Assembly: GCA_041569895.1 (NCBI GenBank)
Contig: JBFFXF010000105.1
Location: forward strand, 1 to 22,479
Direction of reading: 5' to 3'
DNA length: 22,479 nucleotides
DNA from: JBFFXF01 sp041569895
Lineage (GTDB): Bacteria; Planctomycetota; UBA8108; JACQVS01
Position 1 is the stretch's first letter; each line of letters opens with the position of its first letter. Under the pieces are notes generated by a model. That model ran no database searches, was not told the origin of the DNA, and saw only the letters and a program-made list of their open reading frames with translations. The position numbers and the translations under genes are program-made. This document shows positions 7,306-16,339 of the stretch, piece after piece.

Positions 7306-9036
7306 ATGAGAACGGATGGCGACAGGACGGTCCTCAATATCCTCGGCACCGGACACCACCTTCCCGTCCGCCAGCCGCAGGAGAACATTCCGCCGACGCG
7401 CGCGGAGCGCGAGAAGATCCTCGAGGGGCTCCGGGCGCATCTCGAGCGCAACTGCATCGTCCCGCCGTTGCCGATGGACGAGCTGCGCCGCGAGGCCGAG
7501 GCGTTTCTCGACGCCAGCGGCGTCGACCGGCGCTTCCTCGACTACACCGCCGTGCTCCTCAGCAACGAGATCTGGCGCGAATCGCTCGCGCCGGTGCCCT
7601 TCAACCGCCGGCTCCTCCTGCTGCCGAAGTGCCTCCGCGTCGAGGACCACTGCCCGGCGCCGTTCGACGAGTTCGGGCTGCTCTGCAAGAAGTGCGGCAT
7701 GTGCTCGATCCAGGATCTCCAGGAGGAGGCCGAGAAGCTCGGCTACGCCGTGCTCGTCGCCGAGGGATCGCCGATCGTCATGGCGATCGTCGAGACCGGC
7801 AAGATCGAGGCGATCGTCGGCGTCAGCTGCCTCAACGTCCTCGAGAAGGTCTACCCGTACATGGAGGCCGCCGCCATCCCCGGCGTCGCCATCCCGCTGC
7901 TCCAGGATGACTGCCGCGACACCAACGTCGACCTCGAGTGGGTCTGGGATGCGATTCACCTGACGAGCGACGATCGCACGCGGCGGCTCGACCTCGGCTC
8001 GCTCCGGGAGGAGGTCGACACGTGGTTCTCCCGAGAGTCGCTCGCCGACATCCTCGGCAAGCCCGCCGGCGAGACCGAGGAGATCGGTCACGACTGGCTC
8101 GCGCGCGCGGGGAAGAGGTGGCGGCCGTTCCTGACGGTGGCGATCCACCGGGCGCTCTCGGATGAGCCAGGCGGCGAGATTCCGGCCGATCTCCGCAAGA
8201 TCGCCGTCGCGGTCGAGTGCTTCCACAAGGCGTCGCTGATCCACGACGACATCGAGGACGCGGACGCGGTGCGCTACGGCGAGGCGACGCTGCACGAGTC
8301 TCACGGCGTGCCGGTGGCGCTCAACGTCGGCGATTACCTGATCGGCGAGGGCTACCGGATGATCGCCGAGTGCGACGCGCCGCCGGAGGCGCGCGCCGAG
8401 ATGCTGCTCGTCGCGTCGCGCGGACACCGCACGCTGTCACTCGGACAGGGCTCGGAGCTCTGCTGGTCGCGGAGCCCGAAACCGCTCAAGCCGCGCGACG
8501 TCCTCGACATCTTCCGGCGCAAGACCGCGCCCGCCTTCGAGGTCGCGCTGCAACTCGGTCTGATCCACGCCGGCGGCGACGATGCGCTCGCGGCGGCGAT
8601 CCGCAAGTACAGCGAGTCGCTCGGCATCGCCTACCAGGTGCGTGACGACCTCGACGACTTCGAGGGCGGATCCGACTCGAACGATGTCCTGGCGCTTCGC
8701 CCGACCCTGCCGCTCTCGCTGGCGCACGAGAAGGCCAGCGGTGAGCAGAAGGAGACGCTGCGGCGCGTCTGGTGCCGCGAGGTGGAGGCGAGCGCCGAAT
8801 CCCTCTACCCGATCCTCGATTCGCTGGGTGTCCTCGAGCGCGTGCGCGAGGTGCTCGAGGCCTGCAAGGAGGAGGCGATCCGCGCGCTCAAGGACGTCGA
8901 GAACCCCAACGTCAAGGGCCTCCTGCGCCGCGTCATCGGCAAGATCTTCAACGACCTCGAGATCAAGGGCTGGTGCAATGAGTTCGAGGCTCGAAATGCT
9001 CCAGGTGGCGAGGTTGGCGCCCAGGCTGCTGGGTGA
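7306..9036 (+). CDS. DUF116 domain fused to trans-isoprenyl diphosphate synthase
   Basis: This 576-residue fusion has two parts. Residues about 100-215 match DUF116: LLPKCLRVEDHCPAP, LLCKKCGMC, VGVSC and DDCRDT supply cysteines 109, 116, 127, 130, 133, 175 and 203, suggesting metal or Fe-S binding. Residues about 240-555 are a polyprenyl synthase: GKRWRP (269-274), first aspartate motif DDIED (314-318), GQ (380-381), RRKTA (404-408) and second aspartate motif DDLDD (447-451). All catalytic elements for chain elongation from IPP appear present. The residue five before the first motif is alanine rather than a bulky aromatic, which in this family tends to go with longer products; the chain length is not determined. 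SD-like GAGGAAGGG precedes the start. The 3' end overlaps the next gene by 59 nt. Confidence 0.9.
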   Translation: MRTDGDRTVLNILGTGHHLPVRQPQENIPPTRAEREKILEGLRAHLERNCIVPPLPMDELRREAEAFLDASGVDRRFLDYTAVLLSNEIWRESLAPVPFNRRLLLLPKCLRVEDHCPAPFDEFGLLCKKCGMCSIQDLQEEAEKLGYAVLVAEGSPIVMAIVETGKIEAIVGVSCLNVLEKVYPYMEAAAIPGVAIPLLQDDCRDTNVDLEWVWDAIHLTSDDRTRRLDLGSLREEVDTWFSRESLADILGKPAGETEEIGHDWLARAGKRWRPFLTVAIHRALSDEPGGEIPADLRKIAVAVECFHKASLIHDDIEDADAVRYGEATLHESHGVPVALNVGDYLIGEGYRMIAECDAPPEARAEMLLVASRGHRTLSLGQGSELCWSRSPKPLKPRDVLDIFRRKTAPAFEVALQLGLIHAGGDDALAAAIRKYSESLGIAYQVRDDLDDFEGGSDSNDVLALRPTLPLSLAHEKASGEQKETLRRVWCREVEASAESLYPILDSLGVLERVREVLEACKEEAIRALKDVENPNVKGLLRRVIGKIFNDLEIKGWCNEFEARNAPGGEVGAQAAG

Positions 9037-9865
9037 TTCGAGCGCACTGGTCCGCGACTTCGTCCTCGGCGAGCTCAACGACGACGGCGGGTTCCGCGAC
9101 CGCGAGGGGAGCTCCGACCTCTACTACACCGTATTCGGCCTCGACGCGCTGCACGCGCTGCAGGTCGAGGTTCCCGTCGAGCGCGTCGCGCCGTTTCTCG
9201 ACGCCATCACCGCCGCCGCCGTCAGCGATCTCGATCTCGTTCACGTCGCCAGTCTGGCGCGCTGCTGGACCGCGGTCGGCCGGCCCCCACCGGACGACGT
9301 CGTCGCCGCGATCCGCGATCGGCTCGACGCGCTCCGATGCGACGACGGCGGCTGGGCGAACGAGCCGGGGAGCGCCTCCGGTACGGTCTACGGCTGCTTC
9401 CTCGCGCTCGGAGCGCACCAGGACCTCGGCCGCGATCTCGTCGACGCCGATCGCGCCTGCGCGCTCGTCGAGTCCCTCCGCACGCCCGACGGCGGCTACG
9501 CCAACGAGCGCTCGATGCGCTCCGGCGCCACGCCCGCCACCGCGGCGGCGGTGTCGTTCCTGCGCAACACCGGACGGACGCCCGGCGCGGGCGTCGCCGA
9601 GTGGCTGATCGGCCGCCTTCACGAGCAGGGCGGCTTCGTCGCGACGCCCGCCACCCGCGTGCCGGACCTGCTCTCGACGGCGGTCGCGCTGCACGCGCTC
9701 GACGGGCTCGAGTTTCCGATCGCGACCATCGGCGAGCGCTGTCTCGATTTCCTCGACACGCTCTGGACGAACCGCGGGTCGTTCTACGGGCACTGGGGCG
9801 AGCAGACGCTCGACTGCGAGTACACCTTCTACGGCCTGCTGGCGATCGGCCACCTCAGCCTGTGA
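8978..9865 (+). CDS. Prenyltransferase-beta / squalene-cyclase-repeat protein (small)
   Basis: This 295-residue all-helical repeat protein has five repeats marked by DDGGF, DDGGW, PDGGY, EQGGF and SFYGHWG, as in protein-prenyltransferase beta subunits and half of a terpene cyclase. I see no DxDD acid motif and no clear Asp/Cys/His zinc triad. It may therefore be a non-catalytic partner of the cyclase encoded next, or an enzyme with a different active site. The start is ambiguous. ATG 8978 gives a 59-nt overlap with the upstream gene. ATG 8996 has a better SD (GAGG at 8986-8989) and would begin MLQVARLAP. The stop overlaps the next GTG by 4 nt. Confidence 0.82.
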   Translation: MSSRLEMLQVARLAPRLLGDSSALVRDFVLGELNDDGGFRDREGSSDLYYTVFGLDALHALQVEVPVERVAPFLDAITAAAVSDLDLVHVASLARCWTAVGRPPPDDVVAAIRDRLDALRCDDGGWANEPGSASGTVYGCFLALGAHQDLGRDLVDADRACALVESLRTPDGGYANERSMRSGATPATAAAVSFLRNTGRTPGAGVAEWLIGRLHEQGGFVATPATRVPDLLSTAVALHALDGLEFPIATIGERCLDFLDTLWTNRGSFYGHWGEQTLDCEYTFYGLLAIGHLSL

Positions 9866-11760
9866 CACCGCAAGCGCGAGAAGCCGGGGCGCGACGCCGG
9901 AGCGTGTCCGCGGAGGAGATCGCGCGGGCGTGCCGTGACGTGGCGAATTGCCTCGTCGACGAGCGCGACGCGCGCGGCCACTGGCGAGGCGAGCTCTCCT
10001 CGAGCGCGCTGTCGACGGCGACGGCGACGTTCGCGCTGCACGTCGCGTCACGGGCGCGGTCCGACGGCGCCGGAGCAGCGAACGACGATGGCGGCGCGCG
10101 CCGACTGGTCGCCGGCGGCGTGGCCTGGCTCTGCAAGCACGCAAACGACGACGGCGGCTGGGGCGACACCGTTCGCAGCGCCAGCAACCTGAGCACGACG
10201 TGCCTCGCGTGGGCCACGCTGCGGAGCTGCGGCGAGAACGATGCGGCGCGAAAGGCGATCGAGCGCGCGGAGGCGTGGATCGCCCGGCGCGCCGGCTCGC
10301 TCGAGCCCGGCGCGCTCGCGGACGCGATACGCGACGTCTACGGGGCCGACCGGACCTTCTCCGCGCCGATCCTGACGATGTGCGCGCTCGCCGGCTGTCT
10401 CGGCGAGGAGCCCGCGGCGTGGCGCGCCGTGCCCCAGCTACCATTCGAGCTCGCCGCGCTGCCGCGGGGCCTCTTCGGGCGGCTCGGCCTCCAGGTGGTG
10501 AGCTACGCGCTTCCCGCCCTCATCGCCATCGGTCTGGTCCGTCACCGTCGAGCGCCGGGCGCGAACGCCGTCGCGCAAACCGCCCGTCGCATCACGACCG
10601 GGCGCGTGCTGCGTCTCCTCGAGGAGATCCACCCGTCGAGCGGCGGCTTCCTGGAGGCAACGCCGCTGACGTCGTTCGTGACCATGAGCCTCTGCGGCGC
10701 GGGACGCGCCCGCCACCCCGTCGTCGACCGCTCGCTGGAGTTCCTCATCAGGTCAGCGCGCGCCGACGGAAGCTGGCCGATCGACACCGACCTGGCGACC
10801 TGGGTGACGACACTGTCGGTCAACGCCCTCGCCGCGGCAGACGGTCTCGACCTGCTGGGTGACGACGGTCGCGCCGCCATCCGCGACTGGATCATCGAGC
10901 AGCAGTACCGCGTGCGCCACCCGTACACCGGCTCCGCGCCGGGCGGCTGGGCGTGGACCGACCTGCCCGGCGGCGTGCCCGACGCCGACGACACCTCGGG
11001 CGCGCTGCTCGCGCTCGGCCACCTCGACAGGGGCGATCGTCCCGACGCCCGTGTCCCGGTGGCCGTGTGCGCCGGTCTGAAGTGGCTGCTCGACATCCAG
11101 AATCGCGACGGTGGCATCCCCACCTTCTGCCGCGGCTGGCAGCGGCTTCCCTTCGATCGCAGCAGTCCCGACCTGACGGCGCACGCGCTGCGGGCGTTCC
11201 TGCGCTGGCGTGGCCGGGCGCCGGCCGCGCTCGCCCGACGCATCCGCCGCGCCGTGGCCCACGCTGTCAAGTACCTCGCCGGCGCCCAGCGAGGGGATGG
11301 CAGCTGGGTGCCGCTCTGGTTCGGCAACCAGCACCACGACGAGCACGAGAACCCCACCTACGGCACGGCGCGCGTGCTCTCGGCCCTGCGCCTCCTCGCG
11401 CCAGGCGACTCGCCCCGCGTCGACGTCCGCGCCCTCGAGCGCCGCGGCGTCGCCTGGCTCGTCCAGGCCCGGGACGCCGGGGGCGGCTGGAGCGGCTCGC
11501 CCGGCGGCCCCGCGAGCGTCGAGGAGACCGCCCTGGCCGTCGACACGCTCGCGCACCGTCCGCTCCTCGAACGGGAGCCCGCCGCGCGCCCCGCGGTCGA
11601 CGCCGGCGTCGCCTGGCTGATCGAGAAGCTCGACACCGGCGCGCTCGACCAGCCCTCACCGATCGGCTTCTACTTCGCGAAGCTCTGGTACTTCGAGCGC
11701 CTCTACCCGACCATCTTCACGGCATCCGCGCTCGGCCGCGCGCTGACGATCGTGCGGTGA
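9862..11760 (+). CDS. Squalene-hopene-cyclase-like terpene cyclase
   Basis: This 632-residue class II triterpene-cyclase-family protein has the right length for a bacterial squalene-hopene cyclase. The protonating motif DADDT lies at 374-378 in VPDADDTSGALLAL. QW-type repeats are visible at NDDGGWGD (95-102), RADGSW (300-305), QRGDGSWVPLWFGNQ (476-490) and AGGGWSGS (539-546). The C-terminus GFYFAKLWYFERLYP resembles the usual barrel-closing segment but is divergent. The start is GTG 9862 inside the TGTGA overlap with the preceding gene; GTG 9904 is an alternative. It would cyclise a linear isoprenoid at the membrane face. Squalene cannot be assumed as substrate because no squalene synthase gene (hpnCDE or sqs) is in the window. 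Confidence 0.88.
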   Translation: MTPQAREAGARRRSVSAEEIARACRDVANCLVDERDARGHWRGELSSSALSTATATFALHVASRARSDGAGAANDDGGARRLVAGGVAWLCKHANDDGGWGDTVRSASNLSTTCLAWATLRSCGENDAARKAIERAEAWIARRAGSLEPGALADAIRDVYGADRTFSAPILTMCALAGCLGEEPAAWRAVPQLPFELAALPRGLFGRLGLQVVSYALPALIAIGLVRHRRAPGANAVAQTARRITTGRVLRLLEEIHPSSGGFLEATPLTSFVTMSLCGAGRARHPVVDRSLEFLIRSARADGSWPIDTDLATWVTTLSVNALAAADGLDLLGDDGRAAIRDWIIEQQYRVRHPYTGSAPGGWAWTDLPGGVPDADDTSGALLALGHLDRGDRPDARVPVAVCAGLKWLLDIQNRDGGIPTFCRGWQRLPFDRSSPDLTAHALRAFLRWRGRAPAALARRIRRAVAHAVKYLAGAQRGDGSWVPLWFGNQHHDEHENPTYGTARVLSALRLLAPGDSPRVDVRALERRGVAWLVQARDAGGGWSGSPGGPASVEETALAVDTLAHRPLLEREPAARPAVDAGVAWLIEKLDTGALDQPSPIGFYFAKLWYFERLYPTIFTASALGRALTIVR

Positions 11761-12079
11761 CCGCAGATCGACACCAGCCGAAACCAGAATCGAAGGGGCG
11801 GGTGACGGTCGACGAGGACGGGAACGCAGATTTCCGCAGATGACGCAGATTACGCAGATTGAGGGCTCGGGTTCGATGGTCGGAAGCGGACTCGGTCGTC
11901 GGAATCGGTATCGGTCATCGGAATCGGAGTCGGAAGTCGGAAGTCGGAGTCGGAAGTCGGAATCGGTATCGGACCTCTGGTCTCGGTCTCGGCCGCTGCT
12001 ACGTGCCCGGAAGCTCGAGGACGAGGACGAAAGGCGGCAACCGTGGATTCTCGCAGCGATCTCCCGCGGTCCCGCGGGG
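11761..12079. repeat. Intergenic repeat mosaic, copy 2, between convergent genes
   Basis: This gene-free stretch separates the cyclase from the convergent minus-strand unit. From left to right it holds GACGAGGACGGGAACG (near 11812), a nonamer tract of CGCAGAT units (about 11825-11861), ATCGGA/GTCGGA/AGTCGG units (about 11880-11972), TCTCGGTCTCGG (near 11980) and GAGGACGAGGACGA (near 12016). Read on the minus strand, the order and several junctions match copy 1: 11843-11865 is the exact reverse complement of 2069-2091 (23 nt), and the next bases (ATCGAA before it on that strand) also correspond. No hairpin plus T-run terminator is visible. Confidence 0.85.
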
Positions 12080-13678
12080 TCACGGACAGTTACTCGTCTC
12101 CTCGCACGGCAGGTCGCTGCTGTCCGGGTCGAGTCCGCAGTCGGGGTAGGGCGGGCCGATCGCCGGGCCGCCGAGGAAGAGCCAGTTGAGCATCCAGACC
12201 GAGTCGCTGATGTCGTTGCGGTTGTCGTCGTTGATGTCCGCCGCCTGGCGGCACACCGGCGGACGCTCGCCCCGGAACAGCCAGTTGTGGATGCTGAAGG
12301 GGTCGGAGAGGTCGACGCGGCCGTCGATGTTCGCGTTGCCCCGCACGAAGGTGATGCCGCCGCCGGGCGGCGCGCCGCTCGGAATGCGGTAGACCACCAG
12401 ATCGCCGGCGTCGCTCGTCTCGCCCCGTCCGGCGACCTCGAGGCCCTCGTGACGCGCGGCGTAGTGCTCCGTGCCCGCGATGGTCACGGCGTACGCTCCC
12501 GGGATGACGTCCTCGATGCGGAAGCGCCCATCGGCGCCGGTCCTCGCCTGGGAGCCGTCCGGATCGGTGACCACGAGGGCTCCGCGCACGGGATCGCCGC
12601 TCAGGGCCTCGACGACACGCCCCTCGAGGTTCCCCAGCGAGAAGAAGATCTTGCCGTGAATCAGCCGCGGCGTCAGCGATGCGGAGTTGATCAGAAACGT
12701 GTTGGTGATCGCTCCGGGGAGGTCGAGCTCCTCGAGGATGAGGTCCTGGAACTCGCGCTCCGCGGAGGCGCGCGGGCTGACGCGGAACGTGTACCGCATC
12801 AAGCTCTGCGGCCGATCGCCAGAGGCCGGCAGCGACTGCCCCTCGAACGGCTCGAAGAAGTCGAAGACGGCGGCGGTCCGGGACCGGCACTTGGGACGGA
12901 AGGAGTCGTCGATATCGCTCTCGAAGACCTCGATGCCGCCGCGCAGGAAGAACTCGAGGTCCGTACCGGTCCGCTCGGCTCGCTCGAGTGAGACGATGGG
13001 CGACGCCGGATCATCGCCGCAGTCGAACGCCAGCGCGATCGAGAAGCCCTCGAGCGGCTCCGGGTGGCTCGCCAACGCCGTCACCGAGAGGAACGACGTC
13101 GAGCCGGGAATCGCCCGTGTCTTCTCGACCTCGAGCACGTTGCCGCCGAGAACGCGGAACGTGCCGCTGGTGAGCGACGGCCGGATGCTCGTGCCGCTGT
13201 CGGTGAAGCGGTTGAACGCCGCCGGCGTGCCGACGCCGTCGACGAGGCGCAGGGGATACTCTCCCCCGGGCGCGTCGAGCCGGACGTCGAAGACCAGACG
13301 CGCGATGATGATCGGCGCCGGCTGGTCGACGGACGGGGGCAGCGCGACGCCGGTGAGCTCGTCGAGCTCGAGGATGACGCCGAGCGACGCCACGCCGAGC
13401 TCGTTGTCGATCCTCGGTCCCACGAACGCGGGCTCGAGCGCGTGGACGTGCGTGCCATCGACGCCGAGCTCGGTCATGCGGAGCGCCTCCGGCGGGAAGC
13501 TCAGCGCGATGCTGTAGCCGTGGACGGCGACGTCGTTGACCGCCGTGACGATGACCGGGACGGTGCGCGCCCCGGGCTCCGCCTCCGCCGAGCCGATGGC
13601 GATGCGGTTCTCCGCCCGGGCACCCGCCATGCACAGCAGGACGGCGACGGCGAGCGGTGCGATTCTGACCTTTCTCAT
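12080..13678 (-). CDS. Secreted protein: two cohesin-like domains, carboxypeptidase-regulatory-like domain, dockerin-like doublet
   Basis: This 532-residue exported protein has a signal peptide at 1-22 (cleavage after ARA). Residues about 25-175 and 180-345 form two beta-sandwich blocks, with VHGYSIALSF and LEGFSIALAF as equivalent strands, comparable to cohesin-like domains. Residues 350-415 (GNLEGRVVEALSGDPVRGA... GADGRFRIEDVIPGAY) are a carboxypeptidase-regulatory-like fold used as a surface spacer. The dockerin-like loops are NANIDGRVDLSD (448-459) and DINDDNRNDISD (481-492). The tail has CGLDPDSSDLPC and a final CP. The start has GAGGA 5 nt upstream. It lies 51 nt after the stop of the next minus-strand gene, so the two are likely co-transcribed. 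Function is unknown. Confidence 0.85.
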   Translation of the reverse strand: MRKVRIAPLAVAVLLCMAGARAENRIAIGSAEAEPGARTVPVIVTAVNDVAVHGYSIALSFPPEALRMTELGVDGTHVHALEPAFVGPRIDNELGVASLGVILELDELTGVALPPSVDQPAPIIIARLVFDVRLDAPGGEYPLRLVDGVGTPAAFNRFTDSGTSIRPSLTSGTFRVLGGNVLEVEKTRAIPGSTSFLSVTALASHPEPLEGFSIALAFDCGDDPASPIVSLERAERTGTDLEFFLRGGIEVFESDIDDSFRPKCRSRTAAVFDFFEPFEGQSLPASGDRPQSLMRYTFRVSPRASAEREFQDLILEELDLPGAITNTFLINSASLTPRLIHGKIFFSLGNLEGRVVEALSGDPVRGALVVTDPDGSQARTGADGRFRIEDVIPGAYAVTIAGTEHYAARHEGLEVAGRGETSDAGDLVVYRIPSGAPPGGGITFVRGNANIDGRVDLSDPFSIHNWLFRGERPPVCRQAADINDDNRNDISDSVWMLNWLFLGGPAIGPPYPDCGLDPDSSDLPCEETSNCP

Positions 13679-13729
13679 TCCTTTCCTCGAAGCAGGTCTC
13701 TCATCACAGTGATCTCGTTTCGACCGACC

Positions 13730-15904
13730 TCAGCCGCCGCACCCGATCGAGTCCCGGAAGGTGAGGTCGAGCCCGGGCTCGGGATACGGCGCCGGAGGCG
13801 GCGGGCTCGCCGGCATGAAGAGCCAGAACAGCAGGTAGACCGGATCCGCCACGTCGAGCGAGCCGTCGTCGTTGGCGTCGATCGCGTCGAGACAGCGCGG
13901 CGGCTCCGCCTCCTCCAGGAAGAGATACCCCGCCGCGAGTACCGCGTCCGTGACGTTGACGACGCCCGACGCGTCGAAATCGCCGCGCACGAACTCGGGG
14001 CTGAACGGGAAGACGAGCACTCGGTAGAGCGCCGCCGTCCGCGTCCCGCTGACCACCAGGGTGTTGCCGTCGATCTCGTACCCGCCGATGAAGCCCGGCT
14101 GGTTCCAGCCGTCGCCGAGGCTGCGCAGGTCGAACTGGAAGCCGCTCAGCGGGCAGCCGCCGCCGAGGAAGAGCTCCCTCGCGAATCCGTCCTTGAAGCC
14201 GGTCAGGAAGGTCTGCTGAATGGGGTCGAAGCACACTGCGTGGTCGAGGGGCACGTCGAGAAAGAGCTCGGGCGGACGGCAGTCGCTGATGAGGGAACCG
14301 GTCGGCGTGAACGCGAAGAGGCGATCCGAGACCGCCTCGACGGCGACCAGCCGCTGGCTCTCCGGCACGTACGTCAGGGCCGCGATCCGCGTCTGCTCCG
14401 CTCCGGCGGGCACGGCGAGGCTGATCGACGTCTTGACGTTGCCCTCGAGGTCGACGAATCGCGCCTGGTTGCCGCGTTCCCTCGCCACCACGAGAAGGTC
14501 ATTGAGCTCCTGCGGCGGGAAGCCGAGCGTCACCGACGGTATGAACGCGATGCCCAGCGGGTCCGACCAGGGGCTGGCGATCTCGCCGACGAAATGCAGA
14601 TCGCCGTCGAACACGAAGATCGAGCCACCGGCAGGATCGGTGGCGTAGAAGAGCCCCGACCCCGGGTCCCGGGTGACGTCGCCGAGGGAGCGAGCCGGGG
14701 ATTGCGCCCAGTGGACGAGACCGCCCGTGCCGACGACGATGCGGCAGGGGGAGCTCCGGAGACCGAGCACGCCGCCCGGCGCCGACGCCCGCAGCGAGTA
14801 GGTGGACTCGCCGTCGATCGGCGTCTCGTCGAGGAAGTACGTCGTGTCGCCGGCGACCGAGGCGAACGGCACGCCGTTGCGGAGCACCTGGATCTCCCCG
14901 GAGTATGTCCGGTTCTCTCCCGTGCCGTTGTTCGCCCACGTCAGGCGCACCTGATTGTCGACGGTCAGCGAGCACGCGAGCACGCTCGGCGGCAACGGAT
15001 CGGAAACGACGTGGTCGAGGGTGAAGATCGATCCGGAGCCGCTGACGATGATCACCCGCCGCCCGGTCGAGACGCGAAACACCTCGACGCCACGGAGCTC
15101 GGAGCCGCCGACGGCTTCCAGCGGCAACTCGACGCCCGTGCGCTCTCCGATGTCGCCCGCGGGCGGCTGCCCGATCTGCACGACGAGCGCCGGCTCGCGA
15201 CGGAAGATGTCGCCGTACGGGACGTAGAACCGGCCGATCGCGACCTGGTCGATCACCTCCACCATGTGGGCGATGCCGTGGCCGCGGATGACGGTCTCCG
15301 GTCGGGTCTTGCCGGGAAGAGTGATCGACGCCGTCGCCGCGCCCGACGTCCCGAGTCGCAGGGCGCGGTCGGCGGCGACGTCGAGCGTCCAGAACTCCCG
15401 GGTCAGCGGGTCGAAGCAGAGGCCGAAGAGATCGGCCGCGGCATCCACGCCGGTGATGGCCACCGTCGCGGCGGGGTTCTCGACGCCGTCCCGCGCCACC
15501 TCCCGGAGGACGTACTGCCTCGCTGCCGGCGCGCCGACGCGCGAGAGCACGAAGAGCGTCCTCGACAGAGGGCGGTACGCGATGCCGCGATTCGAGGTCA
15601 GGTCGCCTGTCGCCAGGCTGCCGGGCGGGTGCGGGTTGTCGAACTCGCCGAGACGCGCGTTCAGGTCGGGAGCGAGGTGATAGATCCGGTGCGCGTCGGC
15701 CGAGCCCGCATCGGCGCCGAGGACCCAGAAGGTGCCGTCCGACGTGTCCCGCGTGATGTCGACGATCCTCGTCCCGTCGAGCGCGGTCGAGACGCGCAGC
15801 AGATCGCCGTTGGCGCCGGAGATCGGCGAGGGCGCGAGCAGACACACGATCAGGAGGAAAATCGGGGACAGGGCGAGCCGGTGTGGGGAACCGACCTTGG
15901 CCAT
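13730..15904 (-). CDS. Secreted beta-propeller protein with Fn3-like insert and dockerin-like doublet
   Basis: This 724-residue exported protein has a signal peptide at 1-30 (LALSPIFLLIVCLLAPSP core). Residues about 35-300 and 395-630 have NHL/SMP-30-like propeller blades (ITRDTSDGTFWVLG, RGIAYRPLSRTLFVL, DVTRDPGSGLFYATD, GIAFIP, ALTYVPESQRLVAVE). They flank an Fn3-like module at 304-388 that begins LACSL and contains RLTW and VLRNG. Dockerin-like loops lie at 641-652 (DFDASGVVNVTD) and 676-687 (DANDDGSLDVAD). ATG 15904 is preceded by GAGGAG; the frame extends further upstream but has no signal-like sequence there. It is the first gene of a likely two-gene minus-strand operon and has the same architecture as the truncated gene at 20464. 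Ligand is unknown. Confidence 0.85.
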   Translation of the reverse strand: MAKVGSPHRLALSPIFLLIVCLLAPSPISGANGDLLRVSTALDGTRIVDITRDTSDGTFWVLGADAGSADAHRIYHLAPDLNARLGEFDNPHPPGSLATGDLTSNRGIAYRPLSRTLFVLSRVGAPAARQYVLREVARDGVENPAATVAITGVDAAADLFGLCFDPLTREFWTLDVAADRALRLGTSGAATASITLPGKTRPETVIRGHGIAHMVEVIDQVAIGRFYVPYGDIFRREPALVVQIGQPPAGDIGERTGVELPLEAVGGSELRGVEVFRVSTGRRVIIVSGSGSIFTLDHVVSDPLPPSVLACSLTVDNQVRLTWANNGTGENRTYSGEIQVLRNGVPFASVAGDTTYFLDETPIDGESTYSLRASAPGGVLGLRSSPCRIVVGTGGLVHWAQSPARSLGDVTRDPGSGLFYATDPAGGSIFVFDGDLHFVGEIASPWSDPLGIAFIPSVTLGFPPQELNDLLVVARERGNQARFVDLEGNVKTSISLAVPAGAEQTRIAALTYVPESQRLVAVEAVSDRLFAFTPTGSLISDCRPPELFLDVPLDHAVCFDPIQQTFLTGFKDGFARELFLGGGCPLSGFQFDLRSLGDGWNQPGFIGGYEIDGNTLVVSGTRTAALYRVLVFPFSPEFVRGDFDASGVVNVTDAVLAAGYLFLEEAEPPRCLDAIDANDDGSLDVADPVYLLFWLFMPASPPPPAPYPEPGLDLTFRDSIGCGG

Positions 15905-16339
15905 TCGCTTTCTCCTCGTCGTTCGAGCTGCACCGGTTCCGGAGCGCCCGCCGGGGGCACGCCGGTCCCACGCGGACCCGCACCGGATCCGCTCGACACC
16001 ACCCCGGCGCCAGCCCACGTTGCGTCCAGGACGCCACGGAATCCCAACCCGACGATGCACCCCGGGGAGCCCGGGGGGCGAGAAGAACGCGAGGCCGCGT
16101 TTTTCTCTCTCTCGAGTGTAGTCCAAACAGGCCCCGAACCTCAAGGGGGTAGTCGATACAAGGCCGGCACCCTCGCCGGGGCCGTTGAGAGTTCCGTTCG
16201 CGCGGGGATTGCCCTACCATGTGCCCACCCGGGGGCCGTCCCGCTCGCGGACGGACGACCCGGAGGGCGGCCCGGATCGGCCCGTGCGAGGGCTCCACCG
16301 GCCGTGGACGAGGACGACTTCAGAAACCGGAGAGACCAC
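15905..16339. other. Divergent intergenic region
   Basis: These 435 bases separate divergent genes starting at 15904 (-) and 16340 (+). There is no mosaic repeat here, in contrast to the regions after gene ends. A pyrimidine-rich TTTTTCTCTCTCTCGAG tract lies at about 16099-16115. A possible minus-strand promoter is listed separately. I found no convincing plus-strand promoter with normal spacing. Frames open through this stretch on both strands look like GC-driven shadows. Confidence 0.6.
16115..16144 (-). promoter_or_regulatory. Possible sigma70 promoter for the minus-strand operon
   Basis: Read on the minus strand, TTGAGG (16139-16144) and TACACT (16115-16120) are spaced by 18 nt. Transcription would start near 16108 and give a leader of about 200 nt to the ATG at 15904. 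It is a moderate match in one of the few less GC-rich stretches nearby. Confidence 0.33.

Noticed and set aside
9337..9861. Upstream extension of the cyclase reading frame
   Set aside because: It lies in another frame of the preceding repeat protein gene and has an arginine-rich shadow composition; GTG 9862 in the stop overlap is the sensible start.
11825..11972. CRISPR-like array
   Set aside because: The repeats are short, degenerate and directly adjoining, with no unique spacers and no cas genes.
13064..16339. Very long open plus-strand frame opposite the two minus-strand genes
   Set aside because: The composition is charged, low in hydrophobics and without domains, as expected for the antisense of GC-rich genes. 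The real gene starts at 16340 with a signal peptide and SD.
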